A stretch of DNA of 64,000 nucleotides. It comes from Sipunculus nudus. Its lineage: Eukaryota > Annelida > Sipuncula > Golfingiida > Sipunculidae. The notes beneath the pieces were generated by a model that was not told the DNA's origin, searched no databases, and worked only from the letters and a program-made list of their open reading frames with translations. Position numbers and translations under genes: made by a program. The stretch is from NCBI GenBank assembly GCA_026874595.1, contig CM049319.1:62998917-63062916 (forward strand), in the 5' to 3' direction. Within the stretch, counting starts at the first letter, position 1, and every line of letters begins with the position of its first letter. This document shows, one piece after another, positions 11,239 through 22,509 of the stretch.

Positions 11239-11684
11239 GCTTCATCTTTTCAAAACTTTATCCTGGGTCCATCTATGATGCTGCCATTGTGAAACAGTAC
11301 AGGTCCCTGTAGTGTTTATAGCCTAGGGATGAAATAATGGCAGTTTGAGAATTCAACATTAGGCCTTTGCTACTGCCCAGGAGAGCCACGCTCAATATGC
11401 CTATTTTCAGTCTTGGGGAAAACACTGGGGTAAAAGCCATCAAAACTTGAGGAAAGTTACCAGTGTATGCATAATATATGTTGAACGTGCCATAAGACAA
11501 ATCAAAACTTAAGATATAGTCAGGGATTATCCCAATAAAAATGAGATATTTGTCAATAAATCTCACTCTTGTGGCAGGGCTGTGCGTTTTATAGCAGGGC
11601 TTGGCATAAATTGAAATATGCATTAAATATGAGATAGAATGCATTATGAACTGGGCCAATTATTACATTTTTCAATGTCACCAG

Positions 11685-12585
11685 TAGTGTTGGGACGATA
11701 CAGGTTTTTGATATCATGATTATTATTCAAATTTTATCGCGATATACCGTGATATCGCGATATATTTAATTATATATAATGGCAATAATAAGCCATCAAT
11801 AATGATATTTATAACAACCACCTTTAAAGTCTTGACTTTATACAAGGGGTTAAGTATTAATATCATTTATACCTATTGTGCCAGTACCACAGAATGACTC
11901 ATTAAGTGATGTAAGTTGCATGAAGGTCCTGCAGGTGTGCAAGCTTGAGGCGCGGGAAGTCCTGCCCCCATCGTCGAATCACGCTTGTCAGAACTTTCCA
12001 TCAGTTTCCTATAGCTACATTAGAGCCGGAGAATCCCGGCGAATTTTCGGAGAGCGTGTCATACCAATCATGGCTAAATATACCATCCTAATTTTTTATG
12101 GCAAAATATGCAACCCGTATGGAATGTTCGATTCAGTTGTGACACTTTTATGTTGACATTTTCGTTCCATGTAATAAAAGCATAAATATGTGTATTTATT
12201 ATTCTTCAATTATAATGTTATTTTCTCCTGAAATTCTCAAGCTTTTGTCCTCTCTGATTCATCCTGCTACTTCCGGACATTTCCGACTAATCCCGAAGTC
12301 TGTAAGCACACTTTTCCACCTACACGCGGACATTTCCGACTAATCCCGAAGTCTGTAAGTACACGGTTCCACCCACGCGCGTGTATTCAGATACATGTGG
12401 TTTATAAAAATAAATGTGATTCTTTGAAATAAATTTATTTTGAACCTAAAGGGCTTGCTTGTGAACCAAAATCATGAACAAAAAATGATATCGTGGTATC
12501 GCGATAATAGGAAAGTTGACGGTATGATAACCGTAGCTGTCAGATATCATGATAATACCGTATACCGGTAACCGTCCCAACCCTA
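11685..12585 (+). mobile_element. Non-autonomous hAT element, copy 1 (901 bp)
   Basis: Imperfect terminal inverted repeats TAGTGTTGGGACGATAC (left) and TAGGGTTGGGACGGTTAC (reverse of right) are flanked by a perfect 8-bp target duplication, GTCACCAG, at 11677-11684 and 12586-12593. The 8-bp duplication and TAG-GTTGGG-type ends are diagnostic of the hAT superfamily. Subterminal palindromes rich in TATCGCGATA (11737-11764) are candidate transposase-binding sites. A 53-bp internal tandem duplication starts at 12275 and 12328. There is no transposase; a 92-codon frame (11878-12156) begins at GTG and is not recognised. It inserted into the transposase/YqaJ debris region. Confidence 0.93.
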
Positions 12586-12660
12586 GTCACCAGTAAAGCT
12601 TTTGAGCAAATGAATTTCATAAAAGTTAATTAACTTGTACAATATTTAATTCCTGAACAC

Positions 12661-12822
12661 TTCATTAAAGGTTACATTAACAACATGTTTTCCTTTATTT
12701 ATGTATCCCACGAAAGAACAGTTGTGAATTCCTGTGCATGCTATTTGTGCTTGTACCTGGGTGAAGTCAGTGTGTTTCTTGTTAAGGATAAGTTTTCCAT
12801 CTTCATCTTCGAATATTATTGA
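12661..12822 (-). pseudogene. YqaJ-like recombinase/exonuclease domain fragment
   Basis: Reading the minus strand from 12822 gives a continuous frame of about 54 residues containing HTDFTQVQAQIACTGIHNCS, then FVGYINKGKHVV. This matches the C-terminal half of the YqaJ viral-recombinase (PD-(D/E)XK lambda-exonuclease-like) domain: H-x-(Y/F)-x-x-Q-x-Q-x-Q-(L/I)-x-x-T-G followed by a C-x-F-V segment. The catalytic Glu-x-Lys of the upstream half was not found, and the frame loses similarity before 12822. In animals this domain is often found in transposon-associated or domesticated proteins. It lies 75 bp from hAT copy 1 and close to the inverted 85-bp repeat. It is a remnant without start or splice signals that I can defend. 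Confidence 0.6.
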
Positions 12823-13472
12823 CATGCTGTCCTACTCTGTGCAATTATTATTCCCCTCTCTTTTAAATGTTTGAAGCTCCTTTACAGACTCAATACTGAA
12901 TATAGTATCCATAGCTATATGCTGCAATAGACAATAAAATGTGCGTGCTGACCTATATACACAGTACATACACACAGCAGTGCCCTGGTCAAGCAGGGCT
13001 GTGTTTGGGCCCACCCCTGTGCCTGGCAGCTGGCCAGCAGCTTAGCCGAAATTGCCCTATTCAATTTCGACATATGGATTGCAGGCTGCCGCTAGCGTAG
13101 GTGCTGGTGCTCTGCCTACTTGTCCTGCCGCTCATCTTGTCCTCGTTATCAGATTGTCTGGAGCTAGGCTGGAACATGAACCTTGGACACTTTTGCGTGT
13201 GGTCTTGAGTGTCATGCCGTCTACAAAATTTATAGGTGTCTTTTATAGATATCATCCCTGTCTTTTCAAAAATGTCTATTTACATCATAATGAATAGAAT
13301 AAAAACAGTCAATTGCGTCAATGGTTCAGTTCGGGCACCGTCTTCCCCTTCTTTATTATTCATATTTACAAATTAAATGGACCACGAAAGGTTGCTATAG
13401 CGACACATTAAGAAGATGACATATATTCCTTTTTGCTACTGAAGTTATCTTATATGTAGCGCCATTGAAAGT

Positions 13473-13507
13473 GAGCACCCTTTTATATTTAAGGGTGCTC
13501 TTTTTTT
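13473..13507 (+). other. Perfect 10-bp hairpin followed by T7
   Basis: GAGCACCCTT, an 8-nt loop and AAGGGTGCTC, followed directly by seven T. This looks like an intrinsic or Pol III-type terminator, but no RNA gene was found upstream, so the function is unknown. It lies 67 bp before solo LTR copy 1. Confidence 0.6.
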
Positions 13508-13573
13508 CGCGAGTGCTGCTGCGTTCACATGTTCACTTGATCTCTCATATACTATCTTGTTAATAGATAGTGG

Positions 13574-14395
13574 TGTTACGGAACCTAATATAAACAGATC
13601 ACGTATGCGTGATGAACACAAATTCTGTAACGGAGATAACAAAAATCAGATTCCGCAACACTAGGCAGCGTGAAATGTCTAGGGGAATGAATAAAGAAGT
13701 CAGTGGTCCTTTGTTAACTATAACAACTATAATTTATTCTTAAAACACCATTAACATAACAATACACTAAATCAATACAATTATACAGTAAAACAGCGGT
13801 ATAACAACAAATCAATACAATCACATAGAAAAATAAACAATGTGCACAGTACCTTGATACCAACACCGTCACAACGATAAGTTCTTTAAATGTATACTCT
13901 CGGAGAATGACAGTCCAGTGTAAAGCTCTTGTAACAATCCAGAAAGTAAACTGAAGTCCAAATGCACAAAATCCAGGAGAAACTCTGAAGAAAATCTATA
14001 ATTGCCGCACACGTCGGATAAGGTCCCAGAAACTGACACACGCTTCTGCGTCCGTTGGAAATCTTCTCTGCTCTCTCCTACCGGCTCTAAAACACAGCCC
14101 CTTTATATACTCTTCACCCCAAGCCGAGAATTTTCCACCTCTAGAACATTCGAGGAATAATACACTATACACGGTAAGCACGGGTCACAGGAATCATCTA
14201 GAAAAAGAACGCTGTGTGTATCTCAACATACCAGGGTCATCACGTGTCCTACGACCAAGGAGGAAAGCCCTAGGCTAACATGACACCGAGAGTTCAACCA
14301 GTACGGGTTATACATAGAATGTAACAAACGGCCCGGCGAGGGTGTCACAACACGAGTTACGCCCGTTTCACACAATAAAAAGAGCACCTGTAACA
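13574..14395 (-). mobile_element. Solo LTR, copy 1 (822 bp)
   Basis: The plus strand begins TGTTACGGAACC and ends GCACCTGTAACA: a 5'-TG...CA-3' unit with a short TGTTAC/GTAACA inverted terminus, as in LTRs. The minus strand is the transcriptional sense, because it carries a TATA box (TATATAAAGGGGCTGTG, box at 14102-14109) and an AATAAA polyadenylation signal further along near 13733. Flanking 4-mers are GTGG and ATGG, so the target duplication is imperfect. No internal gag or pol lies next to it, so it is solo. Two further copies lie at 38547 and 46816. Confidence 0.82.
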
Positions 14396-17150
14396 ATGGT
14401 GTCGATAACAGTAAAGCATCTATAGCATCAGGTGATGCAGCAGTGATTAAATAAAAGATGAGATGATCACGGCGCCATGAATCGTGAATTAATTATACCC
14501 TATGGTTGCTTCCATGCATTGTCGATTCCGTTTGTCCAGCATCCATGCGCCATTCTTTTTAACATCAGCCATTCGCAACATCCTCGCTGACATTAGTTTA
14601 AACATATTAAACGCTCGAGCGCTAATATAAGTACTCTCCGAACAGTTTATAAAAATTTATAAAAGGTTTAACCGGATATAGTTCATTGTCATTCAATTTA
14701 AATTAGTAATTACTAAATACTTACTCAAAAAGTTTATTGACAGACTCTACATTTATATCAGACTATACCGATTAGATTTTAAAAGAAATACGATTAATCA
14801 AGCCAGTTATGACATAAACATAGTGTCTTCCTGCGCAGGTATAATTTCGGTTGATCACAAGGCGCAATACATGATTATTAAACAATGAGCCACAGTCAAA
14901 TAGGCCAACGTTTGCTTCTTAATCTACCAGGCACCATCCCTTTTTCTTACTTTTTAATGATTACACCAATTGGTATGTTAACAATATGGTATGTGTTATG
15001 AGATCCGATGAATTTATGTAGCCATGACTATACATATTGAAAGAATATGTTATTGCGAAGTAGGCCTGTTCGTGTATAATTCGAGAATTTGCGTGGGCAT
15101 GTAATTATAAATATGGACATTTGATAATGTCTAGAGTTATCAAATGTCCAGAGTTTTCCTTCTTTTTATCTGTTATCAGTATTTCATGCACACGTGTATC
15201 TTCGGTCATAATTGAGAAGACAGAATTGCCAAGAAGTAATGTGACCTGTGGCGCGTCTGTAAACAGAACCAGTTTAATACAAAAGAGACGCTGTATGGCG
15301 GTAGTTCATTGCACGATCCTATGAAGAATAATGGTTTTGTTAAATTGGTTACTTCTGTGGTTGGATGGTATATTTATAAGCGAATTTACTCAAAACTTTA
15401 TGAATGGATTAGATGGGAATTTGCGGAGGGTTTCGATGAAAACAACTGAATTTTGGATAACCATAATGAAATGTTTGTTTATATGATTATTTATCGTTTG
15501 TTTAACACAGCCTGCTTTGATGGCCGCCAGCTGACCTATGATGCGACCATCGAATTAATGAACCTTGACAAACATTTTATTTCATGGGCATACCTTAACT
15601 GGACATATAGGTGTATCCGGTATTGTGTTTCCAGTGGCTATCTACTACGCACACGTCGGCGTCCAAGTTCTTGAGAGATTGGAGTGGCAACTCGGTTGTT
15701 AACAATTTTAAGTTAAGCAGATATACTGACCGTGCTTTTTCAACTTCATCTGGCTGGAAACTGTATTTTCAATTTTTGATACCACATCCCGTATCAGGAA
15801 TTAATATCATCATTCCAAAGTAAGCTTACATAAACTCATGCCGTGAAATACTGATAACCAGGGATTTTTACATCACAGAACCTGGGTAACCAAATCTGCT
15901 TTGAAATGGTATGCGAGACTGCCATGGTTCTACAACCTGCGCAGATTAAATCATGACACGGTTAATATGGAATTAAGGATCCATATTAGCGCAAAGAATA
16001 TCATTATAATTATAACTTTAAATTTTCCCTAAAGGGGCAAAATATTCAAAATGAATATATAGAGAAACGCGGATCTATCTTAAACACGAGGCGCTCCCGT
16101 GGTAACCAATCATCGCTTTGCTCATAAAAACTCGTGCTGCGGAAAGGTAGTGGAGGTATTAGGCACGACGAGACTCAGGTTTTAAGTATATATTGTATTG
16201 TAGTGTAAGTTACAAAAAATCTTTTAATGTTTTCATTAAAAACAATAGCACTCAGGCAATATAATGATTTGCCTCTTTGAATGGATATTCACTTATGACA
16301 GGCGTCATGACTCCCAGGCCCCATCAGCTTATCCAAATAAAGTCATGTGAGTCATGATTTCATGGCTATCGTGCTTCCCGAGCTCACATCAAAGTTTGAC
16401 CAAATCCTTGCGGGGTATATATGTAATAATTACTAAAGGTAATCAATTTCTTGAAGCTCTTATAAAAATAGGCCAGAAAACGTGTATATCAGCACACACA
16501 GGCTGCTTGTTTTGTATCAAAGTATTTATGTTACGTGGGAGCTTGCCAAAAAAAAATTCAACATGGGCATCTGTTGGCAAGACATATAAGCCAGAGCAAC
16601 AAGTGACTTTCTACCTCCGCATGTAAACAGTCACCACCATAGGTTACATGTCTTTCCCGTTTGTCAACAAAGCTGACAAACAAGTTCAAACATCCTTCAC
16701 GGAGGCCCTATAAGAACTTTCATAACCAGAATTATTTAGATCATTAAAACATGTATATTCACAGAAGAAGCCAGAAATCAAATAAATTATTTTTCAATAG
16801 GTAGGTGAATGGAGACTTTTAGAGGTGTCTGTGATCTGTTCTCAGGCTTTCTGTTGAATGAAAATGAAAGAAATCATATAAAATAGGTTTTATATACAAA
16901 AAGAAAGTGGTCAGAAACGACAACCTCCGCCACGATTTGTAACAAACTACAAAGCAACAACGAAAAGGTTTGTCACGAGTCATTATCCGAGTCACAGATC
17001 ACCTCCACTTTGAGAAGAAACAGACAGTGGGCTTATCCTTTAAAATGTGAATGGCGGGCAGTGGCAGGGAGACATTTACATTGGACTGGTAGGACTTATG
17101 TGAGGCGTGATACACTCCATAGTGAGAATGTACTGCAAAGGCCACCCATC
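14396..17150. other. No gene recognised
   Basis: AT-rich DNA with short frames only (for example 15121-15324 and 16354-16626), none with a recognisable domain. A ~60-bp patch near 14895-14945 (TTGCTTCTTAATCTACCAGG) resembles one near 18215-18260, suggesting another diffuse repeat. Confidence 0.45.
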
Positions 17151-17159
17151 CTGTGGCAT

Positions 17160-17650
17160 TGATACTTTGGAATTCAGCTGATAATCTTAACATTAGGCTA
17201 CGAGGTACGTATTATTACAAAATAATACATGTGAACTCACAAACCAAACTGAAAGTCCGTGTCTATGGTAACGAGTCATTTTCTGTATCGCGTACAAGTT
17301 CCTATCATCCTGTTACCCTTGCGAGCCATACTTATATTCATGCGGTCTGAAATTCAACAAACATGCAGAAGGATTTATCAGTATCACGAGTTTAAACCGA
17401 TTTTTTTCTCGCACATGGTAAGGTGCTCTTAGAAAGTCATATATACTACAAAAGCTAACGATTGGTCTGGTTTATATAAAATGACAGCGAATTTGTAGGC
17501 CAAGAGGCGTAAAAAATGACAAAAATATTTGCATTTTCATCGAGCATTACAGTGCGGTCCTCGGTGCAAGATGTAGAGGCACTCTGACGCTTGTACGTTG
17601 GTGGTCAGAGGCCCGAAATTGCGCTATCGTGGGAGTCTAACTGAAAAAAA
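17160..17650 (+). repeat. Unclassified ~500-bp interspersed repeat, copy 1
   Basis: Shares ordered blocks with 61925-62420 and 62825-63285: a CTATGGTAACGAGTCA-type block, GCGAGCCATACTTATATTCA, AACAAACATGC, a TTTCTCGCACA block, a GGTCTGGTTTATAT block and AAAATGACAAAAATATTTGC. The copies have diverged by roughly a quarter to a third as judged by eye. No terminal repeats, poly-A tail or coding frame were seen, so the class is unknown. Confidence 0.7.
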
Positions 17651-17654
17651 ACTT

Positions 17655-17857
17655 AAAGAGGTGTATTCCGATATCTGAAGTCTAAAGTTAATCTCTTGAA
17701 CCATTTTTTCAAATACCACAGAAAACACCGATCTCACCATTAACTCACAGGCTTTTCGTTTTCAAAACATGAGGGACCGCCCCCTTAATAATCCAAACAT
17801 ATTCAATAAGAACATCTGGCAGGAAGTCAGACGCCGTCTAGTCGTACAAGTCTTTTA

Positions 17858-17917
<60 letters not shown>

Positions 17918-18280
17918 CACAGAGGCGTTATAAGAACTACATTCGTCTACAGTTGATTAACAGATACGCAGATTAAAACAGAAATCACTTAGCTTTCAGT
18001 GAAAAGACAGGCTTACTTTAAGTGCTAATCAACCGGCTACCCTTCTGTACGGGTATCTTTATTTTGACACATCAGGCCATGCAACTATCCTTAAAAAATT
18101 CTCATGAACCAAGCTGCGAATATATTTCGAGTGATGTTTAGTTCCAGGAAATTTTAACCATCGTGCTTATTATAATACCAGGAGATACAGCTTAACGTTA
18201 GTTCAGATAGGACAAAGGTTGCTCTTTTACTTGCCAGGCACTGTCCATTTTTTCGTACATTTAAACAAATTTTATACTCA
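17655..18280. repeat. (TA)n microsatellite in unannotated DNA
   Basis: A TA run of about 50 bp lies at 17862-17911. The remainder up to the hAT copy 2 target duplication at 18281 shows no gene. Confidence 0.8.
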
Positions 18281-18288
18281 CTGCGTGA

Positions 18289-19189
18289 TAGGGTTGGGAC
18301 GGTTACCGGTATACGGTATTATCATGATATCTGACAGCTACGGTTATCATACCGTCAACTTTCCTATTATCGCGATACCACGATATCATTTTTTGTTCAT
18401 GATTTTGGTTCACAAGCAAGCCCTTTAGGTTCAAAATAAATTTATTTCAAAGAATCACATTTATTTTTATAAACCACATGTATCTGAATACACGCGCGTG
18501 GGTGGAACCGTGTACTTACAGACTTCGGGATTAGTCGGAAATGTCCGCGTGTAGGTGGAAAAGTGTGCTTACAGACTTCGGGATTAGTCGGAAATGTCCG
18601 GAAGTAGCAGGATGAATCAGAGAGGACAAAAGCTTGAGAATTTCAGGAGAAAATAACATTATAATTGAAGAATAATAAATACACATATTTATGCTTTTAT
18701 TACATGGAACGAAAATGTCAACATAAAAGTGTCACAACTGAATCGAACATTCCATACGGGTTGCATATTTTGCCATAAAAAATTAGGATGGTATATTTAG
18801 CCATGATTGGTATGACACGCTCTCCGAAAATTCGCCGGGATTCTCCGGCTCTAATGTAGCTATAGGAAACTGATGGAAAGTTCTGACAAGCGTGATTCGA
18901 CGATGGGGGCAGGACTTCCCGCGCCTCAAGCTTGCACACCTGCAGGACCTTCATGCAACTTACATCACTTAATGAGTCATTCTGTGGTACTGGCACAATA
19001 GGTATAAATGATATTAATACTTAACCCCTTGTATAAAGTCAAGACTTTAAAGGTGGTTGTTATAAATATCATTATTGATGGCTTATTATTGCCATTATAT
19101 ATAATTAAATATATCGCGATATCACGGTATATCGCGATAAAATTTGAATAATAATCATGATATCAAAAACCTGTATCGTCCCAACACTA
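18289..19189 (-). mobile_element. Non-autonomous hAT element, copy 2 (901 bp, inverted)
   Basis: Same element as at 11685-12585 in the opposite orientation and the same length. In every segment I compared (both ends, the centre and the 53-bp duplication) I found no base difference. It has its own perfect 8-bp target duplication, CTGCGTGA, at 18281-18288 and 19190-19197, different from that of copy 1, so this is an independent insertion and not a segmental duplication. The GTG-started 92-codon frame is also identical, which follows from the overall identity and does not show selection. Confidence 0.94.
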
Positions 19190-19484
19190 CTGCGTGACTA
19201 TTGTATAACTATTCCATTTACTCCAGACGAAAGATAAGATTGTCTTCGTGGAATTATGTCGGCATGAAAGTTTAAAACCAATATTTTATCACTTCAGGGC
19301 AGACAGAATAGGTCCTTTTTGTAAGTTATCAATACATTATGCTCAGGTGGGTTCCTCAGTATATATATACTGCAAAAAGCAAGTGATCACCTGGCCAGTC
19401 TCTGTAGGGCGGCCACAATATCCGCATAGAGAGCGCCTGCAGAAGTGGCCGAATCCTGTGCCGGATACGTTGCAATTTTTTTAA

Positions 19485-19608
19485 GGGGTTAGATCTATTT
19501 TTGCAGCCTAGACCCTGCTTTTGAAGACCGGGAACCTTTTTTTAGGCTTTGTCATTATTTCTCCTGGGTTGGAACCTCTTATCCTAAATCCTAGATCCGC
19601 CTTCTGGC
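19485..19608 (-). mobile_element. GGATCCAGG-ended MITE, partial copy
   Basis: On the minus strand this reads CAGAAGGCGGATCTAGGATT, then AGAGGTTCCAACCCAGGAG and a tail with CCTAAAAAAAGG and AGGGTCTAGGCTGCAAAA. The order matches the left two thirds of the fuller element at 29955-30177. The right end is missing. Confidence 0.6.
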
Positions 19609-20433
19609 CTGTTAGGGTATTCAGGTCTTATGATCAGTGACCGTCAGCAGAGTGATTTTTTTGGTTGCATTAAGCCTTTACGCAAATATATGCTTACTTT
19701 TTTTCCTTTTAAATTTGTTGTCCGTGTGACCAATACTGAAGCTTAACCAGGAATGTTTTTTTTAAGCGTACACATTCCAGTATGGTTGCCTTTTCACAAT
19801 ATATCTCGCGCAATCTTGAACGGAATCTCATGAACATTTAAGGGCATTTCGGGAATCGGCCAGTGAAGAATATATTAGATTTTGGTGTTGATCTGGCATA
19901 TGACCCGGTTTCAAGAAGTTCATCAAGGAAAATTTACAAAAGTTAAGTCACTTAGGCACGAATGAATTTGGGAATATGGGCAGAATGATTGAATACAAAC
20001 ACATAGAGGCTTGCTTTCCTTAGAATGCAGATTTCTAGTTTCAAAATGTTTCACCGGATATTATCCGTATCGAACAAGGACGTTCCATCCAATGGAACAA
20101 CGATTTGCGTGGCCTAAATTCACCAAAATATCTATCGACACTCCTCCTTAGTATAGTAGTTTCAGATTAAATAGCAACTAACAATACTGATTTTAGGACT
20201 CCGCGTCCAACTTCTTTTTGATGTTATTTTCTGACAATTTCATATTTTTGAAGAAAGGTTTGAGTAAACTGGATGTAGGAGTAACAATCGACAAAACTAC
20301 AGCTCATTTATTTATAAATAACCATTTTATAAGTTAGGACATGCTGAGCCCTTTTTATGTTCTAGCGTGCAGATTGATTGCCTCCTAGCTTGAGAAGTAT
20401 TTGTTTTTTTTTATATGATTTTATATGAATCTA

Positions 20434-22352
20434 CGGTGGCTGATTTAGGACACAGAAAAAAAAAATATTTATCTCGAGATCTCGAGATAACATCTCGAGA
20501 TCTCGACATAGAATTTCGCAAAAAAAAAAAATTTTAGAAAGCAAAAAAAAAAAATTTTAGGAAGCAAAAAAAAAAGATTTTAGGAAGCAAAAAAAAAATT
20601 TTAGGAAGCAAAAAAAAAAATTTTTAGGAAGCAAAAAAAAAAATTTTGGGAAGCAAAAAAAAAAATTTTAGGAAGCAAAAAAAAATAATTTTAGGAAGCA
20701 AAAAAAAAAATTTAAAAAGCAAAAAAAAAAATTTTTAGGAAGCAAAAAAAAAATTATCTTTCGAGATCTCCAGAAAAAATGTCACACTTGTACGAACCAT
20801 TCGAAGCTGAATGGACATAAAACAAAGCAACCTTATGGGGACAGTATACGTTAAGAGTGCTTACTATTGCAATTATAATACAAAGACCATGTATACTGTG
20901 TTTAATTGAACGGTAATACAATATAATTAATTTAAAATCAATCAAGTTTGTATATCCCCTGAGATAAGGCTAGTTGAAGAAAAGTTCAATATAAATTCAA
21001 CATTTAATATTCATATCCGAAAGGAAGATGTCAAAGCCTAAAGAATCTGAATCATTCTACCTGAACGGCGGATTCGGAGCCATGTCAGTTAAATCACTCA
21101 AATAGAAATGTTTAGGTCTGCATGCATGCATTGTGGGTACCTTATTTTTTTAAGAATACAAACAAATATGAGCTTTTTATAGAAACACGCTTTTTGTACA
21201 ATTTCTTTCAGCTTTTGTTTTATTGAAATGGTGTGTCGTTTTATGGAACATGTATTAGACCATCATAAATTAAAATATGCTAAAACTGATTACTGTGTTT
21301 TCGGGTAGGTACGGGGGGGGGGGGGGGGGGAGGGGAGGGGCGTTGCTTCAGCCCCTAAAGCCCAAGTCTTGATCCACTATAGCTCTTACTATAGCTCAGA
21401 TCAATTTAATCAACCTATCTTCATAAATGTTTTATATTCATAAATAAACGGTTTAAAATTTCGATCATCTCTCATCATGATTTTTCTTCAGCAAAATGCT
21501 CTGCTTTGGTCTTAAAGTCGCTATTCACCTGCCTTATTTATAGAATCTTTGTAAAAACTCTGCATATACATATTAAAGAAGTGAAAGTTATCATAAATAT
21601 AATCTAGGTAAACATAATCTATTAATCTTTCATAAAAATGAGCCAATGCCATGGGTAAAGGCGGTGTCTTTGTCTATATCCACGTTTTTTTATAACATGG
21701 GTCGGGGTGGGGGGGGGGGGGGGGTGCAAAAATTGCCACCGATCGTAATAGAAAGACGTCCGGCAGAAACATCTGGCTTCAATTCAGAGATTACAGATTT
21801 CTGTAAATGACAAATACTGCATTGCTTCACATGCTCTAACGAATATCAACTAGTGATCTTTCAATAACTCGGTTACATGTTTTTATCTGTATGTTAACAC
21901 TTGCTCAAGTGGCTTGTATACAAGTAGCCTTTAGATAAAATGTTTATACGTCAAAGTGACGTTATAAGACCCATTCCCAGCTGGGGTTTCTTTCTTTTTT
22001 TTGCTTCCTAATTTTTTTTTTTTTGCTTCATAAAAATTTTTTTTTTTGCTTCTAAAAATTTTTTTTTTTGCTTCATAAAATTTTTTTTATGCTTCCTAAA
22101 TTTTTTTTTTTTGCTTCCTAAAAATTTTTTTTTTGCTTCCTAAAAAAATTTTTTTTTTTGCTTCATAAAATTTTTTTTTTATGCTTCCTAAATTTTTTTT
22201 TTGTTTCCTAAAAATTTTTTTTTGCTTCCTAAAAATTTTTTTTTTGCTTCCTAAAATTTTTTTTTTTGCGAAATTCTATGTCGAGATCTCGAGATGTTAT
22301 CTCGAGATCACGAGATAAATATTTTTTTTTCTGTGTCCTAAATCAGCCACCG
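20434..22352. mobile_element. TIR element with A/T-rich minisatellite arms (~1.9 kb)
   Basis: Terminal inverted repeats start CGGTGGCTGATTTAGGACAC and are bordered on both sides by TA (20432-20433 and 22353-22354), consistent with a TA target duplication as in Tc1/mariner-like elements. Inside each end lies a palindromic cluster of CTCGAGATCTCGAG type (20472-20508; mirrored at 22281-22317). Then comes an array of ~21-bp units (AAGCAAAAAAAAAATTTTAGG), about 11 copies at 20516-20752 and about 13 inverted copies at 21990-22268. The ~1.2-kb centre holds no transposase; it has G-runs at 21313-21330 and 21709-21724 and two CTATAGCTC motifs. The superfamily is not certain. Confidence 0.82.
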
Positions 22353-22354
22353 TA

Positions 22355-22508
22355 AATTTGATTTTTATATGGAAATAAAAATAAAGTATATGTAATAAAG
22401 AAACAGTCGTCTCAAGAAGTTTCATGACTGTCGTAGAGGTGAAACATATTTGATTTTTCTTTTATATGGAAATAAAAATCAAGTATATATGTAGTGAAGA
22501 AACATATT
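22355..22508 (+). repeat. Two-copy ~90-bp tandem duplication
   Basis: TTTGATTTTTATATGGAAAT at 22357 recurs near 22450 (with an extra TTCTTT), followed in both by an AAAAAT(C/A)AAGTATAT block and a GAAGAAACA or AAAGAAACA end. It lies directly outside the right end of the minisatellite TIR element. Confidence 0.65.
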
Positions 22509-22509
22509 A

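Larger units (their letters stand above)
10676..13046. repeat. Inverted ~85-bp repeat pair flanking transposon debris
   Basis: Left arm 10676-10760 and right arm ~12965-13046 are inverted copies sharing TTCGGCTAAG, GCTGGC and GGGGTGGGCCCAAACAC. In the translated strands both read RLSCW...AR..GGPKH, so they may be two copies of one coding segment in opposite orientation. The interval between them contains a transposase-like remnant, the hAT element copy 1 and a YqaJ-like remnant. A (GT)n run lies at 10794-10815. Confidence 0.6.

Noticed and set aside
11878-12156. Identical 92-codon frame in both hAT copies as a conserved gene
   Set aside because: It begins at GTG, has no recognisable domain, and its identity follows from the identity of the whole 901-bp element.
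14880-18260. TTGCTTCTTAATCTACCAGG-like patch and its relative at 18215 as a repeat family
   Set aside because: Only about 60 bp align by eye, with many mismatches; mentioned in the gene-free stretch but not called as a feature.
20516-22268. CRISPR-like array from regular ~21-bp A-rich units
   Set aside because: There are no unique spacers between units, the two arrays are mirror images inside one TIR element, and the genome is eukaryotic.
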